A stretch of DNA of 64,000 nt from Euonymus europaeus. Lineage: Eukaryota; Streptophyta; Magnoliopsida; Celastrales; Celastraceae. The translations under genes were made by a program, and so were the position numbers. The notes beneath the pieces were generated by a model. The model was given only the letters and a program-made list of their open reading frames with translations. It was not told where the DNA came from and searched no databases. The stretch spans positions 1,190,501 through 1,254,500 of the forward strand of contig OY756965.1 of the NCBI GenBank assembly GCA_963580455.1, given 5' to 3'. Positions 26,701-38,574 of this stretch are shown piece after piece (position 1 is the stretch's first letter; every line of letters begins with the position of its first letter).

Positions 26701-28988
26701 TCAATCAGACTAGATGATGTGGGAAATGTATCTCTTAACAGAAAGAACATTAAAATTCAAAAATTTCACCAAACAATTACCATTTAGCCTCAAGTACTTC
26801 GTAGTCCTTAATTTATGCTACTTTAGCTTGTATAGAGTATCTTACAGTAAAATGATTAGCGCATCGCCGACCTGATGCAAGAAAATTTACCCTCATTGAT
26901 ACCACTATCTCATACTCCCTTCTCAACACATAGCATGTCCAAAAGGTAAAGACATATGCCATAACCAAGTGGGTCCAAAATCTGCAACCAAAACATGTAT
27001 GATTTTAAAAGTATAAAATAAGCAATCAGAATTTTAATTTTTCTTACAAGTTAAAATTAAATTTCAATAGGTTTTTTAATTCCCTAAATAACCTCAATAA
27101 AAAATTATAAGTAACTCCCGTGCATAAGACTCCCAAGGTGAGCACGTTCGGGGACAAGCAAGAAGTACAAAGACCTTACCCCCACATAATATGTGGAGAT
27201 GATGTTTCCAGAAATTGAGCTTGTGATCTCCATGTTGCACTCTTGCAACTCTACTACTGGGTCACATGTTTGCATGTAATTCTCAATAGTGACACAATTA
27301 AAATACACTTGATAGCTATTGATTAGAATCTCTCTCTTCTATAACTCTCTCTCTCAAATCTTTTCCAATTTGACCCAATCTCGTTCCTTTTAAAACAACT
27401 TCTTGCTCTTAATCTCAGTCTATCCGAAAGAATTTAACAGATTTGGAATGACTTAGAAATTGCCAGTTTAATTCTGATGTATATTGCATGGGAATATTTT
27501 ATATTGATGACATGAGAAACAAAAGAAGTCAATGCATCAAAAAGCTTAATTAATCTAGAATGGCTTTGAATTAGTCTTCAAAGCATGTTAGAGCTATAAA
27601 TTTAAAGTTCATAATCAGCATTTGACGAAAAGGAACAAGAAGTGGCAATCCAAAGAACTATGCATCTGAACAAAATGCATACCTATAAGATCCCAATGGA
27701 ATATTCGATATAGAGAGTTTATCTATATGACTGTAAGTCAAATTAGAAAGCTCCAAGGTATTATTTGTCCAATTAACTGGCACGATGATTGTAAAAGCAA
27801 GGAATGCAACCGGAACAAATATTTTAAGCCTGCAGACAGATTGAAAAGAAAATGGTAAGAGTCAGCAGCGGAGAGCAAAAATTAGTATTAGGCATATTAG
27901 AAGTTTTAGTTGATAAATTGCATTTCTGCACTAAAAGAAAGTATTCTACACAAGGAACACATAAAAATTATTAGGAAAGAAACAAGTCAGAGGCCATGCA
28001 CATTAGAAATTAAGACAATCAGCTCAGGTATAGTCTTATTGGCATAACAAATGTCAAGAGGAAAGATACTGAGACCCATGTCTCAATGAATGCTGAAAAT
28101 TAGACATATTATCCACCACACCATATGGAGATAGAGTGGAACCACTCTAACCAGTCATGAGCAAGAAATTCTGGGTTTGGAGAGAACACAAGCCAGCACC
28201 AAGTGACTAGGCAACCATAAAAAACACTTCATTTATAAGGTTACTTCATCTTTAGTGATTAACCATTAGCCATGCATATTTTCCCCCTTTTCTATGTCTA
28301 CTCCTTAATAATCTACAACATGTTTTAAATTTAAGGCTGGAAAAATATTTAGATTAAAGAAATAAAACAATTGGTCCTTGATCTTAGAGCAAATGTTTAC
28401 TATGAGGTAACTTTGAACTCAAAATTACTAACAGAGTTTCACATCGTCCAGTTAATTGAATATATCCGTAGCACTTACAAAAATCAATTTTAACGTGTGG
28501 GAAATTTCTTCAGAGTCGTGAGATATTTAGGACCAGCATATAATTCTGTAACTTCAAGTCTGATTCATAAGCTAAAATGTGCTAAGATTTAGAATTGCAG
28601 AACCTAAAAATGACAGTAGAACAAGCCAAAGTGAAATATCTTGAAAGGGCAGAGTCTAGATAGGATCTTACGGAGCTTACCCTATCAAGTAAATCCTTAA
28701 GTAAATGGCAGAGTCCAATCCAGCATGGTCGATAAGTTCGGGTTCTGGCATTTGTAATGCTGCAGGCATCCAGTTGAGAAACCTCACATATGACCTGAAG
28801 TCTAAATTGATGACCTTGCCCACACCTGTAGTTATCGGACTGCTCCTTAAACCCTTGATATACCATTTTGGAAAATAGACTCTGTCATTCACTGGTTGTA
28901 TCCGAAGAATAGCAAATACCAGAAAGAAAACGACTGCACTGAGTATATTAAAGGCTGCTGATACTCCAATATCACCAAGCGTAGCCAT
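20796..28988 (-). CDS. OSCA1/CSC1-like hyperosmolality-gated calcium-permeable channel
   Basis: Plasma-membrane mechanosensitive cation channel of the OSCA/TMEM63 family. Eleven exons on the minus strand: 28988-28681, 27829-27683, 26981-26846, 25715-25614, 25206-25087, 24981-24901, 24380-24040, 23354-23109, 22526-22202, 21788-21555, 21041-20796. They join in phase to 761 residues, typical for the family. The N-terminus (MATLGDIGVSAAFNILSA, then RVYFPKWYIKG) has the first membrane segment. The cytosolic domain starts near residue 183 (FTVLVRNVPQDPDES). The conserved AAFVSFKTRWGAAVCAQ and YWDNLAIPYVSLSIRR precede the C-terminal membrane core (IMVDGWAGVAGEILRLKPL, then TGEPQIQLYF). Odd: residues 183-197 read VNFLASGRRCANHFT where relatives usually have a SExRRPDQFT-type ending, and LTEGAPEPCD replaces the usual LTEWAPEPRD. 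A 5'-leader intron ends at 29020. Confidence 0.95.
25995..26348 (+). repeat. Tandem duplication of about 180 bp inside OSCA intron 3
   Basis: Two direct copies, 25995-26177 and 26178-26348, both starting CTGTGCACACTTTTCTCTCT and ending GAAAATAAAATTCTGAATGTTTAAATACTT or close to it. They lie in the intron between the exons ending at 26846 and starting at 25715. Divergence is modest, with one small indel near GGCCTCTCCAGTGGAGAGG that is present only in copy 1. Confidence 0.88.
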
Positions 28989-29840
28989 AAATCCTCCTCA
29001 CGAAAGAAAAAAAAAATCCCTGCAAAAAATAACATAATTATAAGCTTTTATCTCATAAGACAAGTAATAAGGATTTGGGAAACGCAAGTTAATACTGAAG
29101 CACAGAGAAAATAGCCAAGAAACTTGCAATAAATCTTGGCAACCAAACCATGGGATAACTCCAATGGACTACCATCGACAGTCTTTTCGTCTTCCCCACA
29201 ACCAAACAGTAATAGCATTCGAAAATTCAAGCTATCATTAGGCACAATTTCTGTTCCATCTCAGATGAATGGCGATCGAAAAGGGATCGGCCCCCCCAAT
29301 CACCAAACAGAGTAACAGACAGTTATATTCAAAGATACCCATTCCAACCATCCTATCATCAGTTACTCCAATTCTTCCTTCCGTCAATAAGAAAAAAATT
29401 ACAAAAAAGACAAAAGTCTGACTAATTTTCCACACAAGGATTTTATTTTCTCAGTTACCAAACAGGTATTGCACTCCGTTATTTTTTTACTCCAGTTTCT
29501 CAGCAGCAAAGCGATCATAAACCTTAAGATTCAAACAAACCTTGATCTCTAAAAACTTTCTCCGATTCCTCAAAAACAAATTGAACAAGTAAGAGTAGCG
29601 CGAATTCGACTTCCAAGAGAAGCGAAGCGTAACAGATCAGAAGAGAATAGAGTCCAAACCAGGCTTCCTCGCTTCAGGTAAAGACTATCGTAATTATACA
29701 CTAACACGAGATTTTCTTAATCGAGTAAACAGAGATTCACCCCGAGACTGAACTGAATTTTCTATTTCTACACCTGCATTGGCCAACAAGACTGGGACAC
29801 GAGAGAGGGAGAAGCGGAGGAAGAAAAGGTTTAAATAATT
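28989..29840 (-). other. 5' leader and leader intron of the OSCA-like gene
   Basis: An acceptor TTTTTTGCAG|GGA at 29020/29019 leaves a 31-nt leader exon (28989-29019) before the ATG. The matching donor may be CCAATGCAG|GTGTAG near 29777, though another candidate exists further left. The first leader exon would lie near 29780-29840. Promoter elements were not identified. Confidence 0.45.
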
Positions 29841-30384
29841 GAAAGGGCAGTGACAGATTAAGACGTTTCGGATTGTTAATATATTTTTCTTTATTCAATT
29901 ACCATCATTATTGCTACTAAATTAGTCATAAAGTTTACGATTGTGTGGATCAGTTAGGTATGCAACGGCTCTTTTTTGGGGTTTTTTAAAAATATGCTGG
30001 AGAATGTATTGTATCATTCGGACCATGCATCCAGCCTAAGAGTCACCGACCAAGATTAGCATGACACGTGCGTAAATTGGCAGTTGTAGACCGTTTGATC
30101 CGAATGAGATTGAAAGTCTTGTTTTTGTTGGCTTTTGACATGGACTGTGAAAGAAACTTGGAAGTCAAAGATTCATCACCGGCTGTGACTTTTGAGTCTT
30201 GACACTGAACAATATCTTCACAAATGATACCCTGAATCGCTAGGTTACACCAATGTTAACATATCCGTCGAGTCCGAGGTCTTTTTAGGGCTCCGCTTGA
30301 TAAATATACGAGTAGCGATTTTGCAATGTTCTTAAAATAATAATTTTGACCGGTTATAAGAGTAACGATTTTGGATAATTTTAG
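29841..30384. other. Intergenic upstream of the OSCA-like gene
   Basis: No gene seen. Text at about 30290-30385 (GGCTCCGCTTGATAAATAT, then TTGACCGGTTATAAGAGTAACGATTTTGG) is similar to 37494-37580 and marks a shared repeat family. Confidence 0.4.
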
Positions 30385-30800
30385 GGTGTGTTTACATTAA
30401 CATTTGAAATTTAGAATTTTAGATAGCATATATGTTGTTTGAAATGCAGACATTTATGCTATTTAAAATGTTGTGTGTGTTTGGATAATTTTTTATTGGT
30501 AGCATATATGTTACTTAAAATATTATGATAAATTACATAAAAGGGTATTCATTAGGTGAAAAAGATAAGAGAGTAGAGTTTTTCAAGTCATAATTTTGTA
30601 ATTTGATGAAAAGTATAGGACATAACTATCTTTTATAGCGAAAATGCTACCAAAATATCACAAAAACTAGCATCCTAAAGCCATACCGAAAATGCTATTT
30701 AAATGTTTCACAAAATGCTACTCAAAATCGGTGTTTGGTTTCCCAAATAATTTTAAGTAGCATACAACATTTATGCTACCTAAAATGCTAATAGCAATTT
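30385..30800. repeat. Long imperfect inverted repeat, MITE-like
   Basis: The left arm (about 30390-30460, AGAATTTTAGATAGCATATATGTTGT) matches the complement of the right arm (about 30740-30800, AGCATTTTAGGTAGCATAAATGTTGT). Further inside, TAGCATATATGTTACTTAAAAT and complementary words repeat. No open frame. The exact ends and target duplication were not resolved. Confidence 0.6.
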
Positions 30801-31750
30801 TTAAAACAATTCATCGATACTTAAGAAAGTATTAAAGCCTAGGGTTGTCAATTGGGCAGGGACCCCTTATCCCGTTCCCGTATCCATTAAATTTTTTTAT
30901 ATGTTCTCCTAAAAATACTCGTTGGTTATTTTAATTTTTCCCACATTCTTATATCAGTCAGAGCGGAGAATCTTTGCCTATTTATCCACCCCGCCAACTG
31001 CAATTATAAAAAGTATATTAAATTTAAAATCGAAATCATTAAAAAATTATCGATGTCTTTAATTATTTGAAAGAGCATAATAAATAATATATGAAATTAT
31101 TCATGGTCGATGCATGAATTATTGAAAAACAACACCATCAATACAAAAACACTCGAGGAATGTTTTTTTTTTTGCTTGGATCGTAAAAAAATCGATCAAA
31201 ATCCAACTGTTTAGTTCCATTTATTCACACAAAAAAATACATTTATAATACTAAAATTGACCGAAAATCAACATATCCACCGAAAATCGACTAAACGGTT
31301 TGTTCGAATCCTAATCCAAATTAAATTATTGTTCAATTTATTTAACCAAATTTAAACCAATCTGAATATAATCAATTAAATATATTTAAAAAATATAAAA
31401 AAACAATCTAAATCCGTACATTCAAATATTTCATAAACACATTATTGTCCGATCCAAAAACGATTTTTCCCACCACAATTCCTACAGTACCAAGATCACC
31501 ATAACATATTAACATGTAGTGCCTGCAAACGTGCAGGGGAAAGGAATTGTGTTTCAGCTATTAAGAACTATCACATACATCACATGAAACATTAAAACTA
31601 ACAGGATCAGTACCTAGTATACAATAACTCCAAAAGAGTGGAGTGAGTTCCAATGACAACTCCTACACCGCCATCTGATCTGGCCAACCACACATGACTA
31701 TAGTACTACCTCCATGAAGGAAAGGAAAAGAATAACAATTGTATCTGGCA
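30801..31750. other. Intergenic, AT-rich; 3' flank of the UFD1-like gene on the right
   Basis: Contains text such as GTTGTCAATTGGGCAGGGACCCCTTATCCCG (30845-30880 area), which is common in dispersed plant repeats. The right end is likely the 3' untranslated region of the UFD1-like gene. No exon seen. Confidence 0.4.
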
Positions 31751-34700
31751 TCAATTCTGTTGATGAACAGCAATTTGATGGATGTCCATCTCTTTCAACA
31801 TGACAGACCGTCCACAGGAATCGCATGGAGCAGTTCTAGATCCACACAAACTTTCATGCTCAGACAGTCCTCTTAATCGGTCACGAACATCTGCAGCAGA
31901 GCTCCCAGCTTGAACCATGTCACCACAAAACCGGCACGTAATAAGACGCAGGGGGCAATCTGCAGCCTGGTGTTGTACCTGGAAATTTTTTTCAAAAAAA
32001 AAAAAAGAAAAGAAAAGAAAAGCAAACCGAAAGTAAAATTAGAAGAAAAAAAAAGTAATGTCAAAAGTAGAAAAACAGTACAAAACTAATTTCTGAAGAT
32101 TTCATTCGTTCCACATGAAAGAGTTCTCTCTTAGTCAGCATCAAGAAAATACCACCACTACACGTCTCTCATTTGACTTGAATGAAAATTTTGACTGAAA
32201 CTGAGGGAAATTTATCAAATTGCACAGGTTAACGAGAGAGAGCTGTTTAATCTTGATAACATAAACCATAAAAAATAATGAAGGCAGATCTGGTATCCTT
32301 TCTAAGACATTCTAACTAAAAGTTTGAAATGAAATAATGTTATTGAATGTAAATTTCAGTGGCATAAAATTCAATAACGGAATCGAAAAACAATGGCATT
32401 GCCAACAAATTAAGTAATCTATTTCTGAGACAAATAAAGTAATAAACCATATGATTAAACCTGTTTAAAACATTTCAGACTCCTGTCAGGCAATTGCAGC
32501 CAAATACTTCCACAATGGAAGAAATTTTGTAGCTTTATAGAAAGATAATAATAGGAACTGAAGACTGAAGGTGCTCGAATGAAGCAATTCAAAATGCATA
32601 ATTCTAATGTTTATACTGTATAAGAAATGGGCAAGTCAACAATGGGTAGACTGAACACAACAGGATAACAGAATATGCAATTCCTAAAGCAACATGATAT
32701 CAATCAGAAACTAACTCATTATAAGCTAAAAAAAGAAAGCATGCATCACTTACCATTGGTTCCTTCTCGAGGACTAGTCCACATGGACAGTGAAGGGGCT
32801 CATGGAACACTTTCATGTGCTTCTCCATCTCACCCTGCTGAAAAGCTTTCCCACATTTGTCACAATGCACATGGTTCTTTGCCTCCTCAACCCTCAAAAC
32901 AATTCCACAACCAGCATGCTGACAAACAAAATTATGTCTGCAGCAGTAGGCTTCATGTAAAGCTATACTCCTACTGGGTATAAAATGCCGACAGTTTCTA
33001 CACTCTACTGTATCGATCTCCATTGATGACAAAGAGGATGCTTGCTGACCCAGCTTACGATTGCTATTATCCTGAATACTCGCTAACAACTTGTACTTGG
33101 TCTTCCCCTTGAAGCCGAAGACACCAATGCTGTAACTTCCTACTCCAAAACTCTTATCCTTAGAGCTAAGAATCAAAGCCTTTGAACCCATGTCATGGGA
33201 AGACCATTCGTGCTGGTGTTGGGTTGGAAAAATAAGAGGATGTCTGGATATATAAAGATCAGTATCACCACCGCCTGGTCCGCCTGTCTCAGCCTCTATC
33301 TTGACTTCAACTTCAACATCACCAGTAGCAATTTTTCTCCATGTATCATCGTCAATCAAGAACTTATAATATGTATAACTTCCTTCCTCAGCCATTCCAG
33401 ATTCTGACTTTCCAAATTCAAGTGGTTTTAGGACCGGCTGGTCTGATCTCTCCGAATCTGCATCTGAACCAACTATATCAACCTCAATATCCGTTTCCAG
33501 GACAGACACACTAGGGGAAGGTTTTAACTCAAGAACCCGTAACTTGTATGTCAGGACCCCATGGTTAACTGTGATCATTTCGCCTTGAGAAAGGGTGGCA
33601 TGCTGGCGAAGGCTTGTCTCAAGAACAGCCTTGTGGTTGGGTATATCCGAAAAGCCAACTACATCTGGTTGAAGTTTCGCATAAGTCCCTTTTGGCAGTC
33701 GAACATATGAAACCTCAATCAAGGAAGTTTGTCCACCAACAGTGGTAAACAAATTATTCCATACGTGTGCTGGAAGCCCAACAGAACCTTCCTCTGCAGT
33801 AAACTCAAGCACGCCTGAATGGGTTGTTTTTTGTTCTAGCATTTCAGTATCATTAATGTTTGAACTACCCTCTTGGTAAACCACTGACAATCGGAAGTAA
33901 ATTGGCCCTTTATCAAAAGCACCTTGATCAGACAATTCTTTAAAGCAAGAAGGCGGCATTTTGATTTTATCTCCACTTCCCTGAAAAGATACAGCTTCTA
34001 ACATACGAGTGAACATGATTCCTCCACCAGCAAGTAAATTTTCTTCCATATGCTGTTCAGCCTGAGAAGGAAAAGCAAAGAAAATCCTCACGAGTGACTC
34101 AACTCAAACTTATGTGAAACTGTCTTTCACTACCCTATATTCTCAGTACCAGACAAGCAAGTAAAAGTCATAGGGGCATATGGCAGTCTAGAGAACTGAT
34201 TTGAAAATTGTTATAAAATTTTCCATAGATGAAAAATAGGAAAAACTCTGACAGTTCAAATGCAATTGAGATTTTTGCATTTGAATCTGACATGGGCAAG
34301 CAGGGATGTTTGGAGATGAAGTAGAAGTTCAAATTAAAATGTTCACAACTAAAGTGTGGATTTACGGTTAACTTTATCTATATCCCAAATAATCCAGCAT
34401 AAATCACATCATAGGAAACACACATACTGATATCTGGTTATTAATGAACATGCTTTTCTGATCTGCACAGGAACTTCCTAGAATGCAGACACTAAATGCC
34501 GTGCCAAGGAACCTACAACAAGTTTGTTCTTTTTATAGAGAAGAAGAACCCATGATCAATTGACCGTTTTCTTCTTTAGTGTTTGAATAGTCATTATTGC
34601 ACAAATAGCATCACGAAACAACCTCAAATCAAGAAATTCTTAGTCTTATCATATAATACACATATAGAGAGGAAAAAAATTGAAATCATCCAGATAATTA

Positions 34701-34925
34701 AAGCCAAATTAAGGGTATTTGAGAAGGGTGGGTAAGTGAGACCTTGAGTTGGGCTTCCATGGCATCGATCCTTCGAGATCTTTGGACGGCTTCGATTGCT
34801 TCTCTTTGCTTCCTGGCATCCTCTTTGGCTTTTCTCTCTCTTTCCAGTTTAAATCTGGCTCTCTCTTTCCTCTCCTTCTGCTCCTTATCTAACTTTTCTC
34901 TCGCCCTTCGCAGTTCAAAATCCAT
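31751..34925 (-). CDS. UFD1-domain protein with C-terminal zinc fingers (PRLI-interacting factor K type)
   Basis: Likely ubiquitin-pathway adaptor related to UFD1, the Cdc48 cofactor, with added zinc fingers. Three exons on the minus strand: 34925-34743, 34061-32754, 31978-31751, total 572 residues in frame. Residues 1-61 are a highly charged predicted coiled coil (LRRAREKLDKEQKERKERAR). The UFD1 fold spans about 85-270 (SFQGSGDKIKMPPSCFKELS, then GLPAHVWNNLF and SYVRLPKGTYAKLQP). A middle region follows (IEAETGGPGGGDTDLYISRHP). From about 408 on there are TRAF/C2H2-like Cys-His clusters (CRNCRHFIPSRSIALHEAYC, HCDKCGKAF, CPCGLVLE, CPLRLITCRFCGDMV, CDSCGRSVMLKEMDIH). The start was set at MDFELRR rather than 17 codons upstream, because relatives begin there. 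A molecular role beyond the fold is inference. Confidence 0.93.
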
Positions 34926-35842
34926 CTCTGTCTCTCTGCCTTTCTCCGATATTCCGTCTCCGTATAAATAAGTCAATGATCGGAGGCGCTTTGTTTGTTC
35001 AAATTGGTCGGTGGTCTCCGTAATCGATGACGATTCAAGACTTCTTCAACTTCGTGAAGAAGAAGAACCACAATCCACAACTACCTGGTTGGCAATGTTA
35101 TTCCCAACTCCAGAAGGATCTGGGCCGTTTCTTTTATGAACAAATCTGCGAGAAACCTCTGGTCTGTCTAATAAAGGCCCATATATGGGTTTTTCTTTGC
35201 TCGTCTGCTACGGCCTACGAAGCTATGTGGGCCTATAGCTATGGATGATGCAGAACCCACTAGCCCAACTGAATTATGTTAATAAGGCCCCCGAGGCCCA
35301 TATTGTTAAAATTCACGGGCTTCCAAATGAGTCAGATAGATTGGAGGTTCACGTTAATCGCATGATGCGAAACATGTCACACATCTTTAAGCCATGAAGA
35401 TATTTATGGCAGCTTGTCTGAAAGTGCATCAATTTAGATGACTGTATGTCCTGCCATGAATGTGTTACTTTCTGGACATCTGCCCCTCGTGAAGGCTCAT
35501 CTACAGTCCAAGTACCAATTGAGGTTTTTTTTCCTTTTCGTACGCCAAGTAGGCACAATTAAATACTTTAATGAAACGATCCAGAAAATAAAACCGTGTG
35601 TTTTCGATATATCCACGAAAATCAAATAATCAAAAATGTAAAATGTACCATGTGGAAGGACTGCATCATAAGCTCGAAGTTCATAGAAAGGAGAAAAAAA
35701 GAAAGAAAGAAAAACAAGAACATCAACAGTTTTTACAGAATCGGGACCAAGTTTTTCATATTGGACAAAGAATACAAATAATGTTGCCGTGTGTGGATAT
35801 ATGTTGTATGTTTCGTCAATTTGAAGCTGCTTCGTCAAGACA
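34926..35842. other. Leader and promoter side of the UFD1-like gene; 3' flank of the RNase III gene
   Basis: The UFD1-like leader probably spans 34926 to about 35000. The right end should be the RNase III gene's 3' untranslated region. Overlapping open frames at 35349-35910 have no family resemblance beyond the exon that ends at 35843. Confidence 0.4.
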
Positions 35843-38574
35843 TCAACTGATGGAGCCGTTGTCTCTGTTGATGTGATCTGATCTTTCTCTGCCAATGTTA
35901 TCCAAGGCATTTTTAGCAGCTCTGTTCATAGCAATTTCCTTCTTGAGAGGGTAGAAACCACTCCCGGCAAGCTCATCATCAATGAAAACATCAAATTTCA
36001 TGTTTTCCTTCCATAAATCAACAAATTTTAACTTCATTTTCCTCTTTTGACATACTTCATATAGTTCAGTCACTGGATGTATATGGAGCGTCTCTAGATC
36101 AATGATAGGCTCCAATAGACTCTTAAACACCTATATATATCACATAAATATATCAAAAACAGGATTCAAATGATGTTAAGAACGTCATTACTATAAGATT
36201 TTTTACCTAAATTAACAAATTAATAGGGTGATCATAAAATTGTAACGTCAACAGAACTACAGATAGCAATATGTTTAAAATACTTCTTATATTACAAAAT
36301 AAATTAATCAAGACTGCAAATGGAAATATATATCCATAATTATGGGTGCGTTTGTTTCACATTTCGCACAGTTTAAAACTGTGAGATTCGCATAAAATGT
36401 TGTGTCAATCAAACGTCACATTTTGTTGACAGTTTAAAGTTGTGAGGCTGTGCAAAATGAGATGTTGTCATCCCATAACTTTTCAGAGCTTATATCTGTG
36501 GGATCCAAAATATTTTACATACACATTACATAATTGTCCATCCGTATCTTAAAAGTTTTCAATTAATTTTTATTATAATACATTTTCTTTGTAATTTTAT
36601 CTATAAAATTAATCTAACAGAAAAATGAACCAAACACCCCACAACTTTTTACGCATCATTTTTCGTAACTTTAAGCATAACATTTTTGACAACCTAAAAC
36701 TATGAAAGTGCAATTGTGAAACAAAGGGAGCTTAAGTCATTAACCTAAAAAGTAAACCAATCTTGAAGTTAAAATCAAGAGTCAAGACATCAAACGGAAA
36801 TATGGTCACAAATGGTTGTTTTTAACTGAAATAGTAAACCAACCCCATATATTTATGTCTACAAATGTCATTAGTTTGATAGAAATATGTTCATAGAAAG
36901 GTGTTGGTTAATCTGAAAATTAAACCCACCCCAAAGATAGAAGAAGTATCCTAGCTAATAATGGTATCCATCGTCAATCCTTGTCCAAGAACGATAAATT
37001 AAAATTAAGACCACAAATAGAAATACATCTTCGTTGGTTAAATGAAATGAACTCTATCAATATAGTTCAATACACATATATTCTTTGAAGAAAAATCAAT
37101 TTCCCTATCAAAAGCATTGCAAATTGCTTTAATTTAATAAATTTGGTAGTAATGACACTCCAAAAGCAATGATAAAGGCTTCTATACACATTATTTGATC
37201 ATCCCAAATGATCATATTAGAATTACATAAATGGTTTCAATAATTCAATAGAGAAGCACACTAGCTAGTAAAATAGGAATACCTTTGATGGTGAAGCGAA
37301 AGATATATACGTACCTTCCAAACAGTATCGAGCGAGTTACTATCAACGAAAACAGCACCAATACTTGATTCAACGATATCCGCCAACGACTTTGGCACGT
37401 CAACAAGCCCGTTTGAATGCAAAGGATAGTCCAAGATTGCGTCTGAAAACCCACGAATCTGTGTATACATATGATAAAACAAAACAGTTAAGGCTCTATC
37501 TAGCAAATATGGGGTAGTGAATTTGAGATTTTTTAAAATAACGATTCTTACCGGTTATGAGATTAGTAATTTTGGATCGTTTAAATAAGTTGTCTCAAAA
37601 AAATCCAATATGTTACTTGAAAAAGTATTAAAATATCGATTTTGAAAGTTTTTAAAAATATTAGACTACTATAATATTAATGAGAGTAAAGGAAAAATGA
37701 ATATAAAAAAAACCTTAAAACACCTCTAATTTGGGGTATTTTAAAAACTTACAAAATTGACACTACAAAAATAAAGATTTTTAAAACCGTTAGGCTATGC
37801 TAATATGAGAGCTGGGAGGGGTTGTGAGAGATTGGGTTGGGAAGAGTTCTTAAAAATGAACCCTTACTTACTGATATTGGGAGGGGTTGAGAGGTTTTAG
37901 GAGGTATTTTTAGAAAAGTGGTGTTGGGAGCGGTTCCAAATATCTTAAAGTGTTCGCGCCAAACAGAAGTTCGAAAGGTTCACTTGTTCGTGAATCCTCC
38001 CAACATCTCTCCCAAGCACGGATTTAATTTTCAATCACTTAAAAATCCTACATTTTCAATAATTTCCGATTAGTAATATAATACACTAGAATACATTCAA
38101 AACGACATTGAAAAGGGAAAAAAACGACGGTTGATCATGATAATGACGACTTACTTGCTCCTCAAGCATGGGCTTCTTGTGGCGCAAATACCGGTGCAGC
38201 CCGTGTTTGATCGCTACCCGAGCTAACTTCTCGGTATCCACGTTGGCAGCCCGGAGTCGGGTCAGTGCTCCAGGCATCAGTTCCGGGTACTCAAAGAACT
38301 GCTTCTTCGTAATAAGCAAATTAAGAACGCAGTCTCCGACGTACTCCAATCGTTCGTAAGAGAAGCCCTCATCAGTCCAAGAGGAATCCGTGAAAGCTTC
38401 CTCCAGTAAAGACTTGTTCTCGAACTGATAGTCTAGAATCTCCTCCACTTGTTCCAGGTTCGGCAGCAGCGAGTCGTCCTTCTGACTTGACCCGGTCCTT
38501 GACTCGCTCTGTTCTCCTATTTGTAGAACAAGCCGTTCTTGGTCTTCCGGCCGTGCGGTCTCCATGGCAGTCAT
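35843..38574 (-). CDS. RNase III-like protein (plant ribonuclease 3-like, single catalytic domain)
   Basis: Probable double-stranded RNA endonuclease. Three exons on the minus strand: 38574-38155, 37458-37315, 36130-35843, total 283 residues in frame. The RNase III signature reads SYERLEYVGDCVLNLLIT. Its acidic residues E74, E77 and D81 match the bacterial E38, E41 and D45. The second metal-binding pair is D167 and E170 in SLADIVESSIGAVFVD. All four key catalytic acids are therefore present. The C-terminal part (about 205-265, PVTELYEVCQKRKMKLKF to MNRAAKNALDNI) looks like a weak double-stranded RNA-binding domain. It is much shorter than Dicer-like proteins and matches the small plant RTL-type enzymes. 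Start could be ATG 38574 or 38565. No clear targeting peptide. Intron 2 (36131-37314) holds a MITE-like inverted repeat; the intron ending at 37459 holds a Tourist-like MITE. Confidence 0.9.
36345..36735. repeat. MITE-like inverted repeat in an intron of the RNase III-like gene
   Basis: The left end (GGGTGCGTTTGTTTCACATTTCGCAC) and the complement of the right end (GCTCCCTTTGTTTCACAATTGCAC) share TTTGTTTCACA and further imperfect matches. Internal text such as AGTTTAAAACTGTG recurs in inverted form. The target duplication is uncertain. It is unrelated to the GGGTTGGGAGG family. Confidence 0.6.
37494..37780. repeat. Copy of a dispersed AT-rich repeat also present near 30290
   Basis: AAGGCTCTATCTAGCAAATATGGGG and ACCGGTTATGAGATTAGTAATTTTGGAT resemble text at 30290-30385. 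The element lies in the intron next to the Tourist-like MITE at 37793. Its ends were not resolved. Confidence 0.4.
37793..38023. mobile_element. Tourist/PIF-Harbinger-like MITE, copy 4 (in an intron of the RNase III-like gene)
   Basis: Same family as the copies at 3419, 3683 and 10693, flanked by TTA (37790-37792 and 38024-38026). The left end is GGCTATGCTAATATGAGAG; the complement of the right end is ATCCGTGCTTGGGAGAG. It keeps the AATGAACCCTTACTTACTGATATTGGG core and the TTCGCGCCAAACAGAAGTTCG block. It is the most diverged and shortest copy with both ends visible. Confidence 0.75.

Noticed and set aside
26881..26890. Treating 26890 as the only donor of OSCA exon 3
   Set aside because: The reading continues in frame to a better-supported donor at 26845 and encodes the diverged but recognisable FLAS..RR....FT text; kept only as a possible alternative.
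32675..33407. Plus-strand open frames across the UFD1-like gene
   Set aside because: Antisense shadows of the large coding exon 32754-34061.
34926..34976. Upstream ATG for the UFD1-like protein (17 extra residues)
   Set aside because: Relatives begin at the M(D/E)FELRRARE text, and the extra residues look like leader.
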